Notes: a model not told the origin generated them from the sequence alone. 64,000 bases of DNA from Delphinus delphis (GCF_949987515.2 NC_082689.1:66897746-66961745), one strand, 5' to 3'; numbered from the stretch's first letter, positions 25,241-37,212 are shown. Numbers and translations are program-made.

Positions 25241-26045
25241 ATTGAGGAAGGAGTCTTTGGTTCATGTTTAATTATAGAGAATTTGTATTCATATTTTTAT
25301 CTTGATATTTGTATTTTTATCACCTTCATCTGTTTCCTCTCAATGCATTTGAGTATAAGAAAAAAAAAGAAAAAAAAGCACAACTGGTAAGCTAAAAAAA
25401 CCAGCTGGCTGTTTTGGAAGTGTTCATGGTTATGTAATTGGCCCAATATGTATAAAACGTCCATCAACTTAAGGGCAGGAAAGTAAGTAGTAATCTTAGC
25501 TGAGCATTATCCAGTTACACTCAATTATTACTTATTTTGGAAAACGTCCTGTAAAAGGGGTAATTGCAGAGAGAATATCTGCAATTACAATCTAGATTTT
25601 GATGTGAGAAATAGGCTTGCTGATTATAGGTTTTCAGGTAGATATTTAAGTAGTAATTAAATTAATCTTCTCACCTATTCTGAAATCTGAATAGAAATAA
25701 TACAATGCTAAAAATATAGAGACTTTTGAGAATTAAGGGATTGGCTAAGTATTCAGCTGTACCCTCTGAACCTCTCTACTCAGGGATAAACACATTACAC
25801 ACCTCCCTCTGCTTGTCCACGTTATTCATGCCCTTCAAGAACATTGTGTTTCCTTTGGAAGATAGTCATTCTCCTAAGCACAGAGGTAATACCAATACTA
25901 GTTTTTCCCTGTGCCCTGTTTTTGCTTTATATTCTGTACTCTTGCCAGAGGGGATATAAAAAATCAAGAATCTTACTGCCTTAGAGATTGATACCAATTC
26001 TCACTACTTTGGAGATTGATACTGTCTGGCCAAACACTCTTGGCC

Positions 26046-26177
26046 ATGTAAACCATGTTTTCTTTTCTGGACTTCCTTGTGTAGTCTTTCCATCTTTTTT
26101 CTTTACTTATCTTCTTAAAAGTTTTTATGCTTAGTTAGTAAAATAATAAGATACCAGTTTATAAGTTAACAGAAAAA
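26046..26177 (+). repeat. Dispersed duplication, copy B (about 130 bp)
   Basis: Partner of 25112-25240, 934 bp away, same orientation, with small indels (a few added A residues near 26140). Confidence 0.85.
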
Positions 26178-26753
26178 TAGCTGCCCTTCCCCTGCCAGTT
26201 TTTTCTCAGTCGCTCTAAACTGTCATCATGGTCTCTATTAAGATGGAGTATTCTATCTTAATGTTTTGTGTGTGTGTTTTTTTTTTTAATTTTAAAAACA
26301 AAAACAAAAGCCCCCTCTCTTGTGGTCCTGCCAGCTATCTCCCTTGTTGCTACTGGAATTAGCATACCTCTGAAATGATAAAATCAGAAATTTCACTCAC
26401 TCTACAGATTCTTTTTTTTCTTTTTAAATTTTTATTCATTTGTTTATTTATTTTTGGCTGCATTGGGTCTTCATTGCTGCGAACGAGCTTTCTCTAGTTG
26501 TGGTGAGCGGGGGCTACCCTTCGTTGTGGTGTGTGGGCCTCTCACTGCAGTGGCTTCTCTGTTGTTGTGGAGCATGGGCTCTAGGTGCGTGGGCTTCAGT
26601 AGTTGTGGCTCGCAGGCTCAGTAGTTGTGGCTTGCGGGCTCTAGAGCTCAGGCTCGGTAGCTGTGGCACACGGGCTTAGTTGCTCCACGGCATGTGGGAT
26701 CTTCCTGGACCAGGGCTCGAACCCGTGTCCCCTGCATTGGCAGGTGGATTCTT

Positions 26754-26965
26754 TTTTTTTTTTTTTTTTTTTTGCGGTACGTGGGCCCCTCACTGTCGTG
26801 GCCTCTACCGCTGCGGAGCACAGGCTCTGGACACGCAGGCTTCGCAGCCATGGCTCACAGGCCCAGCCGCTCCGCGGCATGTGGGATCTTCCCACACCGG
26901 GGCACGAACCCGCGTCTCCTGCATCAGCAGGCGGACTCTCAACCACTGCGCCGCCAGGGAAGCCC
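26754..26965 (-). mobile_element. CHR SINE (short form) nested in another SINE
   Basis: Poly(T) at left, head at right. TSD ggcaggtggattctt (26739-26753) and ggcaggcggattctt (26966-26980), taken from the outer SINE. Confidence 0.93.
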
Positions 26966-27045
26966 GGCAGGCGGATTCTTAACCACTGCGCCACCAGGGA
27001 AGCCCGACAGGCGGATTCTTAACTACTGCGCCACCAGGGAAGTCC
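26966..27045 (-). repeat. Tandem duplication of a SINE head, 40-bp unit
   Basis: Two 40-bp units, each ggcaggcggattcttaacca-like and ending agggaagccc or agggaagtcc. With the inner SINE's own head this gives three heads in a row. Confidence 0.92.
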
Positions 27046-27058
27046 TCTACAGAGTCTT

Positions 27059-28048
27059 ATCCTCTCTTTCCTACTAAACCCATTCTACTACTCTTTACAT
27101 CTCTTCTTATATGTTTTTAGTTATCTGGCTTCTTATGCATTTATTTCTTTGTTCTCTCTAACCTCCCAGGTCAGTCATTTAAACTGCCTTCAACAGCCAG
27201 CTCAGTTTCAAGTTTTCTTTTCTCCCTAGACAAACTTTGGCTCAACATGCCACCAACTGTAAACCTGAATCAGCCGAAATTATAATATCCCCCTTTTCAG
27301 TCCTCCAGCTAGTGGGTGCTACTGGAGGGAGAAAGTGGGCCTGGATAACCTGGTGGCAGATTCTCTGCATATATCTCATGTAATTTTCTGAACCTCCATG
27401 GAAGTTACTGTTATCATCTTTTTCTACATTTAAAAAAAAAAGAAAAAAAGAAGAAGAAGAAGATGCCAAGTTGATTTGAATCCAGGCCTTCTGATGCACG
27501 ATAGTTCAATAGATGCAGTAGTTCCAAATGTCACGTCTGCACATCAATCTTTCTTGGGGAAGAAAGTCTCTCTTCCCCTGATTGTCAAAAAAGACTCCTG
27601 GGCTTCACTCTGGGTCAGCTTTAAGCCATGGTCTTCATAGCAATTCCTATGACCAGAGTAATGCCAGCCTCCAATTGGTTTGGGCTTGAATTATTGTCAA
27701 TCACAGTAGTAAGGTTGTGAGATTTTTGCCGCTTATTTTAGGCCATTAGGGCCCACTTATGTGGCTAGCTTATGGAAATCAATCTTCCCTAGTCACCAGA
27801 ACTGCTAAACTGTACAAGAAGTACGAAATAGATATTGAGGAAGCAACTGACAAGAGTCTATTACGGTGGCTGTTATTTTTATTCCCTATAACAAAAGGGC
27901 TTCTTACACTTTCAAATTCTAATAGTTTATTTCAGATTTTGTTACAGAAATTAAGACTAAATCACAAGAGAGGAACATCTGAAATCAATAATAGAGCAAT
28001 TTTGTGGGGTTTACTTTCTCCAGAAGCCTCATATGGGTCTAGGGAAAG
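27059..28048. other. Unassigned stretch with a MIR-like remnant
   Basis: 27360-27515 resembles MIR ('tctcatgtaattttctgaac', 'gatttgaatccaggccttct') around an A/G-rich run. A 122-codon frame at 27759-28127 runs into the next SINE and has no recognisable domain. Confidence 0.45.
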
Positions 28049-28079
<31 letters not shown>

Positions 28080-28405
28080 ATTTTTGGCTGCCTTGGGTCT
28101 TTGTTGCTGCGCGCGGGCTTTTTCTAGTTGCGGCGAGCGGGAGCTACTCTTTGTTGCGGTGCGTGGGCTTCTCATTAGGTGGCTTCTCTTGTTGCAGAGC
28201 ACAGGCTCTAGGCGCACGGGCTTCAGTAGTGTGGCACTCGGGCTCAGTAGCTGTGGCTCACGGGCTGTAGAGCGCAGGCTCAGTAGTTGTGGCACAGCGG
28301 CTTAGTTGCTCCGCGGCATGTAGTATCTTTCCCGGACCGCGGCTCAAACCCGTGCTCCCTGCATTGGTAGGTGGATTCTTAACCACTGCACCACCAGGGA
28401 AGCCC
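28049..28405 (-). mobile_element. CHR SINE (long form)
   Basis: 'tttggctgccttgggtcttt' at left, head ccaccagggaagccc at right. Diverged body. TSD not clear. Confidence 0.93.
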
Positions 28406-28662
28406 ATGTGTTCAAATACTCTTGATTTATTTCTCCATGCAGCAAGGACAACTTTGTTAACTAGAATTATTTTTATACTTAGGAAAACTGTAAATTGAAC
28501 TTAAGACATAATATTCATCTGAAAAGTTAGATGTATTATCTTTTAAATGTCACTGCTTCATTTCAGTCCCTTTATTACCATTAGCTTCCTATTTTATACA
28601 TGGCTGGTGTAAAAAGTCCGCCTTTTGGGGAGAGGGGGTTAGGATTTCCTCTAGCTATGTTT

Positions 28663-28882
28663 TTATTTATTTTTTATTATTGTTTTTTTTTGCGGTACAT
28701 GGGCCTCTCACCGCCGCGGCCTCTCCCATCGCGGAGCACAGGCTCCGGACGCGCAGGCTCAGCGGCCATGGCTTACGGGCCCAGCCGCTCCGTGGCATGT
28801 GGGATCTTCCCGGATTGGGGCACGAACCCGTGTGCCTTGCATCGGCAGGCGGACTCTCAACCACTGCGCCACCAGGGAAGCC
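28663..28882 (-). mobile_element. CHR SINE (short form)
   Basis: Poly(T)-rich at left, head at right. TSD ctctagctatgtttt on both sides. Confidence 0.95.
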
Positions 28883-28899
28883 CCTCTAGCTATGTTTTA

Positions 28900-29620
28900 A
28901 TTGAGGAAGACCTCAGCTGTTGCCCATATATCAGCTTCCTATTTTCTTCCTGGAGAATAAGCCTCAGATGTTATTTTTCTTTTCTTGGGCTCAAACACCA
29001 CTGAAAACACCCCAGCGAGTAGATGGCATAGTTAAACGATGACTGGAAATTCTGTACAAGGTTTATTTTTGCTACCATAGCAACTACTAGCAATTGCATT
29101 GCCTCTCACTTTTGGATCTCCTAGCACACAGGAAAACATTTGATGTAACTTCCCCTGCTGGAAGTTGTGGCTCTCCCTGTTTCATCATAAAGAGCTATTG
29201 TTTTTTTTCCTTTAAGAAAACAAAACAAACAAAAACACAAACAAAAAAACCCAACTCTAAATCTTTGACTGCTTCAATTCATTCATGAGGGTCTCTAGAA
29301 GTTTTCTCATGAATGTCTAAATACCCTTATTTTTATATCCGTTTACTTTTTATATTCATCATTTTAAAAATCATTTATTGACCCTTCTGGTACCAATGAA
29401 ATTGAAAAATGAAAACGACAAATTTCCTGCCCTAAAGGAATCCACAGTGTAGGATGGGAAACAGATAAATGCTTCGTAAGTATCATATAGAGCTTTTGCA
29501 CTCTGATTACTTGTGAATGGCCTCTGCTAAGGGCTTAGTGAACACAGGGCAGGGGGCTAGAATGTTCCACTGGGAGGAAGGGGGATGGGTTAGGGATGTC
29601 TTCTCAGAGGGATTAACATT
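28900..29620. other. Mostly unassigned; L2-like remnant at 29355-29475
   Basis: 'aatttcctgccctaaaggaa' and 'tccacagtgtaggatgggaa' resemble antisense L2. An A/C-rich run lies at 29215-29250. Confidence 0.45.
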
Positions 29621-29635
29621 AGAACTGGCTTGTTA

Positions 29636-29758
29636 GGGACTTCCCTGGCGGTCCAGTGGTTAAGACCCCACACTTCCACTGCAGGGGGTATGAGTTCCAT
29701 CCCTGGTCAGGGAACTAAGATCCTGCATGCTGCACGATGTGGCAAAAAAAAAAAAAAA
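29636..29758 (+). mobile_element. Short tRNA-derived SINE (older CHR-related type)
   Basis: Head gggacttccctggcggtcca, short body ending 'gctgcacgatgtggc', poly(A). TSD agaactggct/agaactggcc. Confidence 0.9.
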
Positions 29759-29769
29759 AGAACTGGCCT

Positions 29770-30694
29770 TTTAGAAGGAGTGCTTTGGACAATGGATGTG
29801 CACACATCACCAAAGGAATTCATGGAAGCAGCCATGCAAAATAATTATATATGTGAACACCTTCTATATGCTTTAGCAGTGTGTAAGGAACTTGGGAGGA
29901 CTAAAGAGATATCTATGAATTATTTTGAAAGAATGGAACTTAAAATTTAGTTAGAGATACAAAATACAGACCTGAAAATAGAACAGTAAGACAATCTAGG
30001 ATTATAAGTATTGTCAAGTGTTTATGGTGTGGCTTCTGCATCTGTGCCTGTGGGGATAGCACTCCCTTCTTCAAGGGTCTTAAAGTGTATTTGGGAATAT
30101 AAAACACACATAAATGAAACTTTAGCATTTTAGTCAGTCCATAAAATTAATATGAATGAAATTAGAGATCAGTGCTGTGAACACTATGAAATGAGAGAAA
30201 CCATCATGAGTTGAGGAGAGAAAAGAATCCTGAGAAGGTTACAGTGGTCCACTTGGACCTGCTGCTTCTCTTCTTCATGGCCTAGTTTGGCGCCTAGAAA
30301 GAGTGTAACAGTATCCACTCCCATCAGTAGTGTTTGATGGTTTGAACTTCATTCTTACCTCTTGCTGCAAGATTAGAATGTCTGATGCCATTATCTCTTA
30401 ATCTTTGATGTGTTTGGAATGTCTGAGATGGAGGAAGAGATTTTAGTGTTTGGTTCTGGCCAGCCCAGCCAGGGCACGTGTTTCTGACACTGATTAACTG
30501 GATGGCCTTTTTCAGGGCCATGGCCCACAACCTGAGAGGTATGCACCCTGCCTTTCTGAGAGACCTGTGGAATGTTGGCATCTATTGTTGGATTATTGCT
30601 GTGGAAGTCCAAAAATACATAGTCGTCATACTCACATACTAATCTTACCTTTGTATAATATAAGAAAAAAATGTTGGAAAGTGACAGTTTACTG
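29770..30694. other. Unassigned stretch
   Basis: No gene or clear repeat recognised. Confidence 0.4.
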
Positions 30695-30707
30695 AACTAT
30701 TGATAAC

Positions 30708-31009
30708 TTTTTTAAAACAAATTTATTTATTTTATTTACTTTAGTTTTGGCTGCATTGGGTCTTCGTTACTGTGTGCCGGCTTTCTCTAGTTGGGGTGAG
30801 TGGGGGCTACTCTTCATTGCGGTGCACGGGCTTCTCATTGCGGTGGCTTCTCTTGTTGCGGAGTGCGGGTTCTAGAGCACAGGCTCAGTAGTTGTGGTGC
30901 ACAAGCTTAGTTGCTCCGTGGCTTGTGGGATCTTCCCGGACCAGGGATCGAACCCGTGTCCCCTGCATTGGCAGGCAGATTCTCAACCACTGTGCCACCA
31001 GGGAAGCCC
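30708..31009 (-). mobile_element. CHR SINE (long form)
   Basis: 'ttttggctgcattgggtctt' at left, head at right. TSD aactattgataac (30695-30707) and aactatcgataac (31010-31022). Confidence 0.94.
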
Positions 31010-31279
31010 AACTATCGATAACATTTTAAACCTAGCCATTTTATTTTATATATAATTTTCTTTGGGAAGTTATAATTTTCTAGGAGATAAAACTTATACT
31101 TGCAATAGATTTTCTTACTATTTCAAACATTCTAATATGTTCAACTTTTGTTAAACATTATGATTAAGTGGTATATTAATAGACATGTTACCTTTATATC
31201 CTAATTGCTGTTATGAGGTGTAAATCTTTCATCAGAAATCTACTTGTTATGTTAATAGCAGTCTTAAAATATCTGGCTG

Positions 31280-31540
31280 TTTTTTTTAATTGTGATAGAA
31301 TACACATAACATAAAATTTACCATTTTAACTATTTTAATCTGTATAATGTAGTAGCATTTAATACATGTACAGTGGTGTGCAACCACAACTATCCAGTTC
31401 CAGAACATTCATCATCACCCCCAAAAGGAAACCCATACCCATTAAGCAGTCACTCCACATCCTCCCTCCCCAGCTCCCGGCAACCACTAATCTGTTTTCT
31501 GTTTGGTTTTTGATGTATATACTTCGATGTCATAGCTTGC
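31280..31540 (-). repeat. Old L1 3'-UTR fragment
   Basis: 'ttaattgtgatagaatacac', 'ataacataaaatttaccatt' and 'cggcaaccactaatctgttt' in antisense order are L1M landmarks. Confidence 0.8.
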
Positions 31541-31666
31541 AAAATAATGGAAGTACTCTGGTTTGATCCTTATTGCTCAGTTTATATAGTGGTATAATAA
31601 AACTTTTCAGTTTGTTAGACTGATTTTCTGATCAGGTGAGTATTTTTTAAAAAAATATATTAACGG

Positions 31667-31817
31667 GAATTCCCTGGTGGTCCAGTGGTTAGGACTCCAT
31701 ACTTTCATTGCCGAGGGCGCGGGTTTGATCCCTGGTCGGGGAACTAAGATCCCACAAGCCATGCGGCACAGCCAAAAAACCCCACAAAACCAAAAAACAC
31801 CAAAACCCAAAAAACAT
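31667..31817 (+). mobile_element. Short tRNA-derived SINE (older CHR-related type)
   Basis: Head gggaattccctggtggtcca, body 'gatccctggtcggggaacta', A/C-rich tail. Short TSD attaac. Confidence 0.9.
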
Positions 31818-32071
31818 TAACCATCATAGAGAGTTTATTTAAGGATAAGCAGCTCTATTTTAGAAATTTTCTTTAATATTAAAACATAAGTAATTCTATT
31901 AATGGAGTAAAACAACCTCACAGAATTGGAAATAAGTAGGTCAGGTATTTTCTTAAACTTTTATAATACTGAGAATGAACGGCTATAACTGTGCTAGCCA
32001 TCAAGGTTATTCACACTTTTGTAATCTGTGGAAATCTAAAACTGTAAAACATAAAAGTAAAAGGCAATGCA

Positions 32072-32261
32072 GGGCTTCCCTGGTGGCGCAGTGGTTGAGA
32101 GTCCGCCTGCCGATGCAGGGGACACGAGTTCGTGCCCCGGTCCGGGAAGATCCCACATGCTGCGGAGTGGCTGGGCCCGTGAGCCATGGACACTGGGCCT
32201 GCGTGACTGGAGCCTGTGCTCCGTAGTGGGAGAGGCCACAGCAGTGAGAGGCCCGCGTACC

Positions 32262-32290
<29 letters not shown>
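32072..32290 (+). mobile_element. CHR SINE (short form), youngest-looking in the window
   Basis: Near-consensus body, uninterrupted poly(A) of about 29 and a perfect 20-bp TSD aaaagtaaaaggcaatgcag (32053-32072 and 32289-32308). Confidence 0.96.
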
Positions 32291-32297
<7 letters not shown>

Positions 32298-32308
32298 AGG
32301 CAATGCAG

Positions 32309-32761
32309 AGTAACAGATGAATTAAAAGTATCATCTAAATGAAAAAATGTCGTAAATTACAAGGATAAAAATTCCCTTTTTCTCTACTGTATAGTCTTCT
32401 CTGAGGCTAAAGAAAAAATACCATTATAAAATAATATATGAGTTTGTTCAGGTTTAAAAATTATATGCATTGATAATACATGATATTATCAATTTATTTA
32501 GAAAAGCATTTTTACTTTTTCCTTAAAAAGCAGTAGTGACATTTGAATACCTAGTTATGCTCTTGATATCTGTTGAAAAGTATCTGTTTTATTGGTTTTC
32601 TCTGTGCGTGTAGTTCCTTTATGCCTTCTAAAAAAAAAAAACGTTTTGAGCACAGAGTGCTTATAGATACACTCTTTCACAGTGAAGCCCTTTGAAACAA
32701 AATCAGGTGGGAAGATTTAATTTGGAGCACATTTGGAATTAAATTTGACTTTAAATTTAGC
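32309..32761. other. Unassigned AT-rich stretch
   Basis: Nothing recognised. Confidence 0.4.
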
Positions 32762-32990
32762 GGGCAAGAGCATAGGTCTAGAGTCAGACTGCTTGGGTTC
32801 AAATCTTGCCCCTCAGTTGTACTACTTCATTGACAAGACTCTCTAAGTAGTTCTTATCCTTAAGTATCTTGCAAACAGGCAGAGTGCCTGTTTGTGGGTT
32901 GTTGTGAGGAGAGTGAAACGGGGCCTGAGGAGCATTGTACAAAGAACCTGCTGTGCAGTAAGTGTCCAGTGGATGTGAGCCAGTCCTTAG
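32762..32990 (+). repeat. MIR-like remnant
   Basis: 'cagactgcttgggttcaaat' and 'gggttgttgtgaggagagtg' are MIR landmarks. Confidence 0.75.
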
Positions 32991-33993
32991 CCCCATGATG
33001 ATGTCAAAGCATTCTTTATCTAAAAATTAAAATGTTAGTCCAACATTTGTACAACTCATTAGGAGCAACTTTATTTTCAGCACCCTTTCACAAAACTGTT
33101 CCAACCCCTCTCCTTAAGTATCCACATACTTTTTTTCTTTGGACATGGGCCGTTATTGTGATGTTTTTGTCATATAGATATGAGGCACCTAAAAAATAAG
33201 ACTTTCTGATTAAAAAAAAGTCTAATCATTTAACACAAAGTAGGTAAATGGCTATTTTCTATGCATTATTCATTGTGATCTACGTATAAGGTGTTGAATC
33301 TTGTTTTCATGTTTCTGATTTTAAAGTCGTGAAAATTACTTTTGCAATTAAAATGCAACATTGTGCAGTTCAGAATATTACAGAGGAGAACATATTACTA
33401 CTCACCGCTGGTGAAATTCTGGAGGGGTGTATGTGTATTTAAAATTCTCCCAAGATGAAAGAAACACCAAGGGGAAAATATGCACATCACAGGCAAGGTA
33501 TTCTTAAAGGGTGTCTGTTCTAGAGTTTGACGAAGTGGAAGAACACATTATGAACTGGAAATTATATTTACCCCTTGCCCAGAGACCTCACAAGGTGACA
33601 ACGTATCTTCTTGAAAACACAACATCTCCACTATGTCTTTGCTTACCCTGCCTTTGGATTTCCACTTGGCCTGGCGGAGACACTGGCAGCACCGCCCAGG
33701 GCAAACAGTATTTAGGTTTCTAAATCAGGCACAAAGCTGAAAATACACAAAAGTGGAGTGGTTGCTAAATAAATAGGAGTCCTGCAGCTCCTGTCCATAC
33801 TTTGTGGTGATGATGTCTTTGTAGAGCTCATAACCCAGTATCCTGGCAGTCAAGGAAAATAATATTTAATTCTTCAACTAATGTTTAATTATTAATTATT
33901 TTCCAAGAGGAAGCCACACTAAAAAAGTTGGTCTAGGAAAAGCCCTCATGAAAAATCTCAAAACTTTTCCATGTGACTCACTCAGAATCCCTT
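32991..33993. other. Unassigned stretch
   Basis: No gene recognised. A 70-codon frame at 33511-33723 has no known domain. Confidence 0.4.
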
Positions 33994-34005
33994 AAAAAAA
34001 AAAAA

Positions 34006-34041
<36 letters not shown>

Positions 34042-34042
34042 A
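33994..34042 (+). repeat. Compound microsatellite A(n)-(TA)n-(TG)n
   Basis: An A run, then about 9 TA and 7 TG units. Confidence 0.95.
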
Positions 34043-34214
34043 TCTTTAAGTTTAAATTGACTACTAACTTATAAATTAAAAAAATTTTAAACTGATTTAC
34101 CTCTTTTTTAAAGGGGGAATTGAATAGAATTACTTTCTAAATTGTTTACTACAAAGGTCTGCTTATGTTCTCTTTGGGGCATTAGAAAGCTCAATAAGTG
34201 TTTGCCATTTCAGT

Positions 34215-34395
34215 GCTGCAGGCACTGTGCTGAGGACTTTCTCTATATTACTCCTGAGTACACATTACTACCACCCCATTTCACAGATGAGGACCTAAGA
34301 TAGAGTGAGGATAAGTAACTTGTCCTGGATCACACAGCCACTTAGTGACTAGGCTGGGAATCAGCCTAGGTGGTCAGCTCTATCTTGATAGACTG
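34215..34395 (+). repeat. MIR-like remnant
   Basis: 'gcaggcactgtgctgaggac', 'ccatttcacagatgaggacc' and 'gatcacacagccacttagtg' in order. Confidence 0.85.
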
Positions 34396-34929
34396 CCCCA
34401 CATTTAGCAAAAGTAGCACTTTGCTTGGATTGTAGGACAGGGGAGTGATGCTGTAAATATGTACCTAAACTAAAAAAGGAATAAAAGTTATCATAACTTT
34501 ACCCCATAAAATATGAAAAGTGCATGAGGCAAGCTTTGTTCTCAACAGCCCTCACACCTCAGGAGCAGTACAACAGGAGAACTTTCCACAGATGGAGGCC
34601 TGACCCACATTTCCCACCTGCACATCTCTTACTTTGCTTTTAGTTTTGCATCTAAACTAGTGGAGCTCAATCCCCAAAACTCTTCTTCTTTCCTCCTAGA
34701 CTGAATTACTGGGACAGTGACTGGTGGAGGAGCCCTGGTGTGTACGGTCTCTGTTGCAGGAGCTGAAGGGCCTTGTTGGCAGAGGTGCTCGCAGGGGACC
34801 CTCCTGCTCTGAGGACACAGCCCTGCCTGGGCCTGAGTGTCTGTGGGAGGCTGGGAGATGTCCTGCAGTGAAAAGACTGACAAGGTATCTCTTGTCAGAA
34901 TTTAGATTCTGAAGGGAGCTGGCTTTGCG
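34396..34929. other. Unassigned stretch
   Basis: Nothing recognised. The 60-80 codon frames on both strands have no known domain. Confidence 0.4.
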
Positions 34930-35690
34930 GGGGACAGCCAGACCAACAAAACATACAAAGAAAAATAACAGTGATATGTGTTTTGAAGAGAATTAAAATA
35001 GGGTGATGTGACAGCAACTGCTTTGCTACTGTAGATGAGATCCTTGAAAGTCTACAACAAGCTGAGATCTCAGTGATGAGGAAAGTTCAAAGGGAAAAGC
35101 ATCCCAGGTCTTGGGAACAGCAAAGGCAAGGCTGTTAAGACTGGGAAGGCTTATGGATAATAGGCCTACAAGAAAGCCAAGCCTGCTGGGGCACAGGGGG
35201 CTATGAAAGCGCTGTAAGGGCCTGAGAGGGCCAGTCTTGTTGGGCTTCATTCAAGGATGAGGCTTTTGGGATTCATTCTTAGAGCCGTAGGAAGCCTTTG
35301 GAGGATTTAAAACAGGGAATGAATTGATAGTTTATGTTTTAAAATGATCACTGTGGAAGTTTTTGGAAGAGATTGGATTGTGGCGTGAGCGCAGAGGCAG
35401 GGAGACTGTAGTGGCGTTGCCGGTGGGAGGGGGTGGTGGGTGGACCTGGGATGGTTGTAGTGGAGATTGAGTATATGGATGCAGCATCTATTTCGGACTA
35501 AATGTGGGCAATGAGGGAAAGAGAGGACTCGAGTTTAATTCTTAGGTTTTTGGCTTGAGTGGGGCTGTTTATTGAGATGGGAAAGACTCAGGGAGGAGAG
35601 ACAAAGATTTCACTTTTGGCATTGTCAAGTTTAGGATGCCTAATTAGATAGCGACTGGGAGATGTAAAGAAAATGGGTAGCAGTACCCAG
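34930..35690 (+). repeat. L2 remnant
   Basis: 'gggattcattcttagagccg' then 'ggaagcctttggaggattta' and 'aaacagggaatgaattgata' follow L2 order. The same L2 segment recurs at 59.7-60.9 kb. Confidence 0.7.
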
Positions 35691-35825
35691 GTAGGGTGAC
35701 CATGCAATTGTGCAGCCGGGGACACCTTTGAGAGTGAAAGGAGGGTGGAGTGGGATTTGGATTTTAAATACTAAAGCTGGGACAGCAAAGGCAAATCGGG
35801 ACTGTCTTGGCAAAGTGGAATGTAT
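35691..35825. repeat. Non-autonomous DNA-transposon-like remnant
   Basis: It begins 'ggtagggtgaccatgcaatt', has 'acacctttgagagtgaaagg' inside and ends near 'caaatcgggactgtcttggc'. The layout of gggtgacca and repeated gggac blocks is a familiar mammalian family, but I cannot name it safely. Confidence 0.55.
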
Positions 35826-37131
35826 GACATGTAGGAATCTGCTTCCAGGCAAAGATTTCAGGACTGACGGTATCAGATGTTTAGAATACTACGAAGAAGT
35901 CAAGGGAGATAAGAATGGAGAAGAGGCCTCTTCTTCAATATCCACCAAAATAACGAGCATCACTCGTGATGATAAAAGCATAGGACAGCCTTATCTTAGT
36001 GGGGTTAGGGGGTGGCAGCCAGATGGGTGTGGACTTCTGAGTGGATACAAGGTAAGAAAATAGAGATGGAAACTACAGTTACTCTTTTAAAGAGGTTTTG
36101 TTGTGGCCAGGGATGTTGGCGAAAAATATCTAGAGACTCAGAACACTGAGTCTCATCAAAACCCGAAAGGAAGTCCCAGAACTTCCCAGTGGAAGTTCTC
36201 AGTTTTATTTTAGGCTACAGCTGCGTGAGATTCAATATTGCACATATGGAAGAAGAACTAATGCTTCTATTAGTGAAAATAATGCTTCTATTAGTGAAAA
36301 TAATGGGACATGTAATTTTGGATCAAAGTTTCTTTTGTTTTTATTTGAATAATATGTATTTGATTTTGAATATCCTAGAAAGATCTGAATTGTTGCAAAG
36401 ATGAACTTTGATTTAAAAAAGGACTGACTATAAAACTAACCCTTTCAGATTACACTTGATTCACATCAGGGCTCATATCGTTCTGGATTAGTGGGGTGAA
36501 GCCGTGTAACTCAAGTATCAGCTTCCATTGACTGTATCGGGGTTTCCATGTAGAAAATGGTGCTTGTCTTGAACCAACTGGAGCATCTGCAGGGAATTTA
36601 CCTGTTTCTTTTTCCTTTTTACAAAATTAAATGACTGATCTTTTCTTGAATCTGATTTCTTCACACTATCTACAAATAATTTTTTCATTACTATTATATG
36701 GATGTGTTTCTTAACACTACCATCTAATGATTAAATTATCTAGTAAGTTGTTGCTTAAATTTTTAAAAAAATTGCCTATGTTGAGAATCTGCAAGTATTT
36801 ATAACTTTATAAAGGAGACAAAAACATTGAGTTCTCCGGTTTTAAAATTGCTTGGTAAGGAGTTACTTTTAAAACTACCGTGCAAAACACATTCTCTTCA
36901 GAAAAAGGACCTGTGAAAATGTTACACGATCATTCCCGGAATGATTTTGTAAGACCAGTGAATTCCTTCTTTTACATATTTGCCAGAGGTAAGGAGTGCC
37001 TGGCACTTAACACACATGATAAACAGAAGAGTCAGTAACAGGACAGGAAAGTCGGTTTAACATTCTCGAAGTGTAAGTAGTCAAAGGAGCAGTACTGTTT
37101 CATAGAGACTTTCTGAAAGAATTGTAAGTAT
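35826..37131. other. Unassigned stretch with hairpins and a small tandem repeat
   Basis: Hairpins at 36133-36199. A 21-bp unit (aatgcttctattagtgaaaat) is present twice at 36260-36301. No gene recognised. Confidence 0.5.
36133..36199. other. Two adjacent perfect 9-bp hairpins
   Basis: gagactcag-aaca-ctgagtctc at 36133-36154 and agaacttcc-cagt-ggaagttct at 36178-36199. Each has a 4-base loop and no mismatch. Confidence 0.85.
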
Positions 37132-37212
37132 ATATGATTTGTAAAACTTTTATAGTAATTTCACATTTTCTAATCATCTGCTTTTAAAAATGGTCTAATA
37201 TTTTCCTTTGAA
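37132..37212 (+). repeat. 81-bp dispersed duplication, copy A
   Basis: Identical to 38059-38139 except at two positions (tatagt against taaaat). Includes 'aatcatctgcttttaaaaat'. Confidence 0.95.

Larger units (their letters stand above)
24571..26400. other. Unassigned stretch carrying a dispersed duplication
   Basis: No gene recognised. The paired copies are listed separately. Confidence 0.45.
26414..27045 (-). mobile_element. CHR SINE (long form), host of a second SINE and with a duplicated head
   Basis: The outer element is 26414-26753 plus 26966-27045, flanked by tctacagattctt (26401-26413) and tctacagagtctt (27046-27058). A second SINE sits inside. The head segment is present twice in tandem at 26966-27005 and 27006-27045. 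Confidence 0.9.

Noticed and set aside
27759..28127. A 122-codon plus-strand frame beginning MWLAYGNQSS
   Set aside because: No recognised domain, and its 3' end runs into an antisense SINE poly(T).
35710..36063. A 117-codon plus-strand frame
   Set aside because: Its first third lies in a DNA-transposon-like remnant and the rest matches nothing known to me.
36189..36404. A frame with an internal LLLVKIM repeat
   Set aside because: The repeat comes from a 21-bp tandem duplication; no evidence of coding.
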